A stretch of 64,000 nt of DNA from Chloroflexota bacterium (lineage in GTDB: Bacteria; Chloroflexota; Anaerolineae; J036; Brachytrichaceae): positions 1 to 64,000 of the forward strand of contig JANXLU010000087.1 of the NCBI GenBank assembly GCA_025354985.1. Direction: 5' to 3'. The position numbers and the translations under genes were made by a program. Shown here in pieces: positions 58,717-64,000 of the stretch. How positions within the stretch are numbered: position 1 is the first letter of the stretch; each line of letters opens with the position of its first letter. The notes under the pieces were generated by a model. It worked only from the letters and a program-made list of their open reading frames with translations. It had not been told where the DNA came from and did no database searches.

Positions 58717-60912
58717 TTACCGTCGTCCGCGTCTGGATTGTTCCTTGCCTTTTTTTGGTTTGTAACGCACCTCACCTTTTGACGGCAACGTGCCGCCGGG
58801 AGCTGCCTCTCCACCATCACCATCACCCATCACCCGCATTTTTTCCCAAATGGGCGTATCGGCGCGCAGTCCAAGCGCATGGGTTCTCAATTCCATAATC
58901 TGATCACGGATCATGGCCGCCTTTTCGAATTCCAGTTCCTTGGCCGCAAGTTTCATTTGTTCTTCAAGATCCGCAATCAGTTTAACCGCCTCGTCCTTGG
59001 GTAGTGAGGTCAGGCGTGTTGGTAGATCACTCCGATCCTCAACCAAGCCGCGACCCTTTCCGCTCGATCCGCGTCCCACCCGGCCTCCGGCTTCATACTC
59101 GCCCTTGGCTTCTTCTGCACGCACCCGATCAGTCAGATCGCGGACCGCCTTATAAATCGTAACAGGAGAAATCGCATGTTCGGTGTTGTAGGCCACCTGT
59201 TTTTCCCGACGACGATTGGTCTCGTCGATTGCGAATTTCATCGAATCGGTGATTTTGTCGGCATACATGATGGCGCGACCCTCGACATGCCGGGCAGCGC
59301 GGCCAATGGTCTGAATTAGACTCGTGCCGCTTCGCAGAAACCCTTCCTTGTCGGCATCCAAAATGGCGACCAGGGTGACCTCCGGCAAGTCCAACCCTTC
59401 GCGCAATAAGTTGATGCCAATAACCACGTCATACTCTCCCAACCGCAAGTCACGCAAGATCTCAACCCGCTCGACAGTTTGAATTTCGCTGTGCAAATAT
59501 TGCACCTTAATATTCAACTCTTGCAGGTAATTCGCGAGGTCCTCGCTCATGCGCTTCGTCAAGGTCGTCACGATGGCGCGCTGCCCCCGGGCAACGGTTG
59601 CGCGAATTTCTTTGATCAGGTCATCGACCTGACCCTTTACCGGGCGAACATCAACAATGGGATCGACGATGCCGGTCGGCCGAATGACCTGCTCCGCGAT
59701 AACCGCACTATTTTCTTTTTCGAATACTGACGGCGTGGCGCTGACAAACAGCGCCTGACGAAAGCGGGTGACAAATTCATCCCATTTAAGAGGACGGTTA
59801 TCCATCGCGCTGGGCAGTCGAAACCCATAATCCACCAACACTTGTTTGCGGGCCTGGTCGCCGGCGTACATTCCACGGATTTGCGGCAGGCTCATGTGGC
59901 TTTCGTCCACCATCAGTATGAAGTCATCAGGAAAGTAATCAATCAGGGTAAACGGCGGAGTGCCGGGGGGGCGACCATCCAACGGGCGACTGTAATTCTC
60001 AATTCCCGAGGTATGCCCAACCTCTTTCAACATCGCCAGGTCATAGTTAACCCGTTGCTCGATGCGCTGGGCTTCGATCAATTTATTCTCGGATTTGAAC
60101 TTTGCAACCTGACCAGCAAGCTCGGCCTCAATGGATCCGATCGCCAGCTTGAGCTTTTCCTGAGGCGTTACGTAATGCTTGGCCGGGTAAATGTCAATTT
60201 TTTCAAGGTCATTGATGACCTCGCCAGTTACGTGGTCCAGTTCCGTGATGCGATCCACCTCATCGCCGAAGAACTCCACCCTGTATGCGCTCTCCATATA
60301 GGCCGGGAAAATGTCGAGTGTGTCGCCCCGCACGCGAAATTTGCCACGTTTGAAGTCGATGTCATTACGCTCATACTGAATGGCGATCAACATCCGCAGT
60401 ATCAATTCCCGTCTGCGTTGTTCGCCCTTCGTAATGGTGATGACAAACTTGCCATAATCCTCGGGGTTCATGATGCCGTAAATGCACGACACGCTTGCCA
60501 CAATAATTACGTCGCGGCGGCTCATCAACGAGCTGGTGGACGCCAGCCTGAGGCGATCAAGTTCGTCATTGATCGTTGCTTCCTTCTCGATAAACAAGTC
60601 GTGTCGGGCAACGTATGCTTCGGGCTGGTAGTAGTCGTAATAGCTTACGAAGTATTCGACCGCATTTTCGGGAAAAAACTCCTTAAATTCGGCATACAAC
60701 TGGGCTGCAAGCGTCTTGTTGTGCGCCATGATCAGCGCCGGTCGCTGGGTACGCTCGATTACCTTGGCCATGGCAAATGTCTTGCCAGTACCCGTGGCAC
60801 CCAACAACGTCGTAAACCGGTTGCCGGCATCCAGGCTGGCCACGATCTCGTTGATTGCTGTCGGCTGATCGCCGGTTGGCTGAAATGGTGACACAACTTT
60901 GAATTCGGTCAT
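58717..60912 (-). CDS. uvrB: Excinuclease ABC subunit B
   Basis: [57 protein letters not shown]-terminal UVR domain. Confidence 0.98.
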   Translation of the reverse strand: MTEFKVVSPFQPTGDQPTAINEIVASLDAGNRFTTLLGATGTGKTFAMAKVIERTQRPALIMAHNKTLAAQLYAEFKEFFPENAVEYFVSYYDYYQPEAYVARHDLFIEKEATINDELDRLRLASTSSLMSRRDVIIVASVSCIYGIMNPEDYGKFVITITKGEQRRRELILRMLIAIQYERNDIDFKRGKFRVRGDTLDIFPAYMESAYRVEFFGDEVDRITELDHVTGEVINDLEKIDIYPAKHYVTPQEKLKLAIGSIEAELAGQVAKFKSENKLIEAQRIEQRVNYDLAMLKEVGHTSGIENYSRPLDGRPPGTPPFTLIDYFPDDFILMVDESHMSLPQIRGMYAGDQARKQVLVDYGFRLPSAMDNRPLKWDEFVTRFRQALFVSATPSVFEKENSAVIAEQVIRPTGIVDPIVDVRPVKGQVDDLIKEIRATVARGQRAIVTTLTKRMSEDLANYLQELNIKVQYLHSEIQTVERVEILRDLRLGEYDVVIGINLLREGLDLPEVTLVAILDADKEGFLRSGTSLIQTIGRAARHVEGRAIMYADKITDSMKFAIDETNRRREKQVAYNTEHAISPVTIYKAVRDLTDRVRAEEAKGEYEAGGRVGRGSSGKGRGLVEDRSDLPTRLTSLPKDEAVKLIADLEEQMKLAAKELEFEKAAMIRDQIMELRTHALGLRADTPIWEKMRVMGDGDGGEAAPGGTLPSKGEVRYKPKKGKEQSRRGRR

Positions 60913-60924
60913 GGAGGCAAATTA

Positions 60925-60940
60925 TAGGACGAATGTTCTA
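60925..60940 (-). promoter_or_regulatory. Candidate LexA/SOS-box-like palindrome upstream of uvrB
   Basis: TAGGAC-GAAT-GTTCTA, imperfect palindrome (one mismatch between half sites), 12 nt upstream of the uvrB start. Confidence 0.4.
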
Positions 60941-61011
60941 ATCCCCTCGCATACGGCACCAACCGACCACCACTTTGGCAGGCGTGTCTATGCCACGGAT
61001 ATCATCAGCTT

Positions 61012-62259
61012 ATGAAGCGATCACTCGTTACAGTTGTCATCCTATCGCTTGCGCTGATGGCGTTGCTATTTGCAAGTACGCGCCAACCGTTACGTGCGCC
61101 ACTGGTGGCCCTGACCGGTGAGGAAAAACCGCAATCACAACTACGGGCGCTTTACAACATGCTCATTGACCAGACCCGACCTGCGCTGCAGTTGGAGCCC
61201 AATGCAAAAATTAGTCGTGTGGATGTAAATCCATTTGGCGTTAACACCTTCCTGCAGGGCGAGGTGGAGCCGGCCAAGCGCGAGCGCACGCTAAACCTTA
61301 TCCGCGACGTCGGCTTTACCTGGATACGCCAACAATTTGCTTGGAGTGACATTGAGATTCACGGGAAGGGTGACTTCGAAGATCGTCGCAACCAACCCGT
61401 TCGCAGCGCATGGGATAAGTACGACAATATTGTGACACTGGCGGCACAAAACCAAATCAACATCATCGCCCGGTTGGACGCGCCACCGCAGTGGTCCCAC
61501 GAGGGCTATGCTGATCTTGGCGATTTTGGGCCGCCTGCAACGTTTGAAAACTATGCCGACTTTGTTGGTACGGTGGTGTCGCGATACAAAGGGCGAATCA
61601 AATATTTCCAGCTTTGGAACGAACCGAATATATTCCCCGAATGGGGCAATCAACACGTCAACCCCGAAGACTACGCCAAATTGCTATGTCTCGCTTATGA
61701 CCGGGCGAAAAAAATCGATCCCGAAGTTGTCATAATCGCCGCCGCCCTTGCGCCAACCATTGACCAGGACGGCGCAAACCTAAACGACTTGATTTTCTTT
61801 CAACGTATGTATACGGCGGGCGCCGGGCGATGCTTTGACATCATGAGTGCACAGGGTTATGGCCTTTGGAGCGGGCCGGGCGACCACCGCAGCAACCCGC
61901 TGCAAACCAATGTGGCCCGCCATATGTTCTTGCGCGACATTATGGTGCGCAACGGGGACGTTAGCAAGCCAATTTGGCTGAGTGAAATGAATTGGAATCC
62001 AGTGCCGGATGAAGCCGGGATAGACGCGCGCACGCGATTTGGTGTTGTGAGCACGGCAGAACAGGCCCTCTACGTTCCGCAGGCATATGAGCGTGCGCGC
62101 AGCGAGTGGCCCTGGATCGGCGTAATGAGCATTTGGTTTTTCAAGCGACCTGGTGATTCCGAGCGGAACCAGAGCATGTACTACTTCCGTATGGTTGAGC
62201 CCGATTTCACGCCCACACCACTCTTTGAATCAATGAAAACGTATATCGCGTCACGGTAG
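61012..62259 (+). CDS. Secreted clan GH-A-like glycoside hydrolase
   Basis: N-terminal signal; GFTWIRQQFAW; FQLWNEPNIFPEWGNQHVNPEDYAKLL; IWLSEMNWNP. Confidence 0.75.
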   Translation: MKRSLVTVVILSLALMALLFASTRQPLRAPLVALTGEEKPQSQLRALYNMLIDQTRPALQLEPNAKISRVDVNPFGVNTFLQGEVEPAKRERTLNLIRDVGFTWIRQQFAWSDIEIHGKGDFEDRRNQPVRSAWDKYDNIVTLAAQNQINIIARLDAPPQWSHEGYADLGDFGPPATFENYADFVGTVVSRYKGRIKYFQLWNEPNIFPEWGNQHVNPEDYAKLLCLAYDRAKKIDPEVVIIAAALAPTIDQDGANLNDLIFFQRMYTAGAGRCFDIMSAQGYGLWSGPGDHRSNPLQTNVARHMFLRDIMVRNGDVSKPIWLSEMNWNPVPDEAGIDARTRFGVVSTAEQALYVPQAYERARSEWPWIGVMSIWFFKRPGDSERNQSMYYFRMVEPDFTPTPLFESMKTYIASR

Positions 62260-62724
62260 TGGCTGAGTGGCGGAAACACGCGTGGCCAGCGCCGTGCGAA
62301 TTTTTAGTGCGAGCGCACTCATTGTTGACTCGGAAATACGCTGGCTTTCCTCAACACCAAGATATCGGAACACATTTGGCCCTTTAAACGCCTCAGGCTG
62401 ATCCGCCATGCGCGGCACAATGTGAAAATGTACATGCGGATGATCGACCGCCTCGGCAAACTGCACAACGTATGTTTTGACACAGCCAATCGCTTGGCCC
62501 ATTGCCGCGGAGACATCGCGCAACAAGACGCCAAGCTCGCCGGCCTCGTCATCCGATAGTTGTTCAATTGCGGTTAAATGTCTGCGCACAACCAGTACCA
62601 ACCAACCTGCCAGTGACGTGTTATACGCATGCACCAGATCCCAATGGACTGTTCGGATGATTGCGTCCCAAATAGGGGCATTACCCGAGTCGCGATTCGC
62701 CACCATTTCGCAGGTTTTACACAT
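62251..62724 (-). CDS. HIT-family protein
   Basis: HPHVHFHIVPR (HxHxH-type motif) and N-terminal HIT fold pattern (GWLVLVVRRHLTAIEQLSDDE). Confidence 0.85.
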   Translation of the reverse strand: MCKTCEMVANRDSGNAPIWDAIIRTVHWDLVHAYNTSLAGWLVLVVRRHLTAIEQLSDDEAGELGVLLRDVSAAMGQAIGCVKTYVVQFAEAVDHPHVHFHIVPRMADQPEAFKGPNVFRYLGVEESQRISESTMSALALKIRTALATRVSATQPLP

Positions 62725-62768
62725 TTCAAAGAATTATTGCAGGCAACAGATTAGATTGGAGGGGATCA

Positions 62769-64000
62769 CTAGGTCACCACTTCCTTGATCGCACGCACGA
62801 TGTGAACCGCAACGCCAAACTGGGCGGCACGACGGCGGAGTTCCGCTTCAGCGGTGGGCGAACCACACAACATAAGCACCACGCTCAACCCTGCAGCCGG
62901 TGCCCTAATCACCTCCTGCCAAAGGGCTTCACCCGGATTGCAGGTGATGATAACCAATGTACTGCCCCATGTGCAACTTGTGCGCGCCGTTCTCACCAGA
63001 AGCGCCAAACTCTCGGTACGTGCTTGTTCCCGGGATGGCAAATCACTCGTGCGAACGCGCGCCAAAACATCGAGCACACGTATTAAGCTGCGCTGCCCCG
63101 CTCGGGGTGGAATTGTTGCAAACCCGGCCAGCTGGGCTGCCGGTCGTGTGAACTGCAAGCTGGCCGTGATGCCCGGGTCACGACCGTTCGTCATCATTCC
63201 GACCGACTGCTGGCGCTGTGCGCACCACCTTCCAACACTGGCCGCCATAACAATAGCCAGCTCGGAATCATCGACCCATCCGCGCCGATCATAGTTTTCG
63301 AGGTCCAGATCCAGCACGAGCATGGTTTCATGCGTTCTGGTTGGTTCAAATTGCTTTACCTGCATGCGACCAACTGCTGCGGTTGTCTTCCAATCAACGC
63401 GGCGGAGCGAGTCACCATATATAAAGTCGCGCTTTCCCCGCAGCCGGGATGGATCGTCATGAATCGGCTGGACATTTCTTGTATTCCCCAACAGCAACCG
63501 CGATGGCAGATCCAATTTATCCAGCCCAACCATCCGTGGGTAAATTGTCAACGTCCGAGCGGCCAGATTTCGACTCTGCGTTTTTCCCAAACCAAACACA
63601 TCTCCAATGGACACGCTAAGTGGTCCAATTTCATACAACCCGCGTCGGCTGGCGAGCATACTCAAATTAAAGGTCCGCCGTTCGTAACCACCCAGACTAA
63701 TGACTTGGCGAAAATCTGTGTGGTTCAACGCGGTTGGAACGCTATCCCTGAGATTCAGCCAGGTTGCCGGGACCAAACCGGTATTGCATAAACTGATTGA
63801 CATATGCACGGGCTCGCCCAAGAATGCACGCGTGGGCATTTCACGCGTGACCGCCAGGTTTCTTATCGCCAATCTCGGCAACCGATTCGCCAGCCCAACC
63901 AATCCAAACAGTAGGAGCGCAACTGCGATCATCGCGGGCTGCTGAGTAACGATGGCTATAAGCAACGTGCCGAACGCCGCCAACACGAATGGACGAGCCA
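62769..64000 (-). CDS. DUF58-domain protein (start appears to lie at or just beyond the window edge)
   Basis: HDDPSRLRGKRDFIYGDSLRRVDWKTTAAVGRMQVKQFEPTRTHETMLVLDLD; frame stays open to 64000. Confidence 0.85.
   Translation of the reverse strand, partial: ARPFVLAAFGTLLIAIVTQQPAMIAVALLLFGLVGLANRLPRLAIRNLAVTREMPTRAFLGEPVHMSISLCNTGLVPATWLNLRDSVPTALNHTDFRQVISLGGYERRTFNLSMLASRRGLYEIGPLSVSIGDVFGLGKTQSRNLAARTLTIYPRMVGLDKLDLPSRLLLGNTRNVQPIHDDPSRLRGKRDFIYGDSLRRVDWKTTAAVGRMQVKQFEPTRTHETMLVLDLDLENYDRRGWVDDSELAIVMAASVGRWCAQRQQSVGMMTNGRDPGITASLQFTRPAAQLAGFATIPPRAGQRSLIRVLDVLARVRTSDLPSREQARTESLALLVRTARTSCTWGSTLVIITCNPGEALWQEVIRAPAAGLSVVLMLCGSPTAEAELRRRAAQFGVAVHIVRAIKEVVT

Noticed and set aside
59842-60891. 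349-aa plus-strand ORF opposite uvrB
   Set aside because: Entirely antisense to a clear uvrB gene; a long mirror ORF caused by codon bias, with no independent domain signal.

Overview
This 64 kb window is a gene-dense bacterial chromosome segment, probably Chloroflexota judging by gene style (inference only). I found no rRNA, CRISPR array or transposase. It holds about 45 supportable protein-coding genes, one tRNA-Gln(TTG) and three strong inverted-repeat hairpins. Housekeeping or metabolic anchors are xylB (partial), ftsK, folC, rfbA, glmS, ccmB, fmt and uvrB. Accessory content includes: (i) a phospho-signalling island at about 11-18 kb (AAA/STAND-like ATPase with winged helix, membrane-anchored phosphotransferase-like protein, and a kinase-HhH / PP2C / vWA triad resembling the TerY-P triad of predicted conflict systems); (ii) two caspase-like proteases, one with a C-terminal EAD7-like adaptor domain; (iii) a DsbA/FrnE-family gene whose first active-site Cys codon is an in-frame TGA followed by a SECIS-like hairpin, a probable selenoprotein missed by the ORF caller; (iv) a desaturase-Rieske-flavoreductase triple fusion next to two Gfo/Idh/MocA dehydrogenases and a ThuA-like protein; (v) two hydrazine-synthase-alpha-like cytochrome paralogues; (vi) four secreted proteins sharing a short hydrophobic C-terminal motif; and (vii) two decayed gene remnants (sugar ABC permease, methyltransferase). 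All assignments come from reading the sequence and ORF track; no database searches were run.
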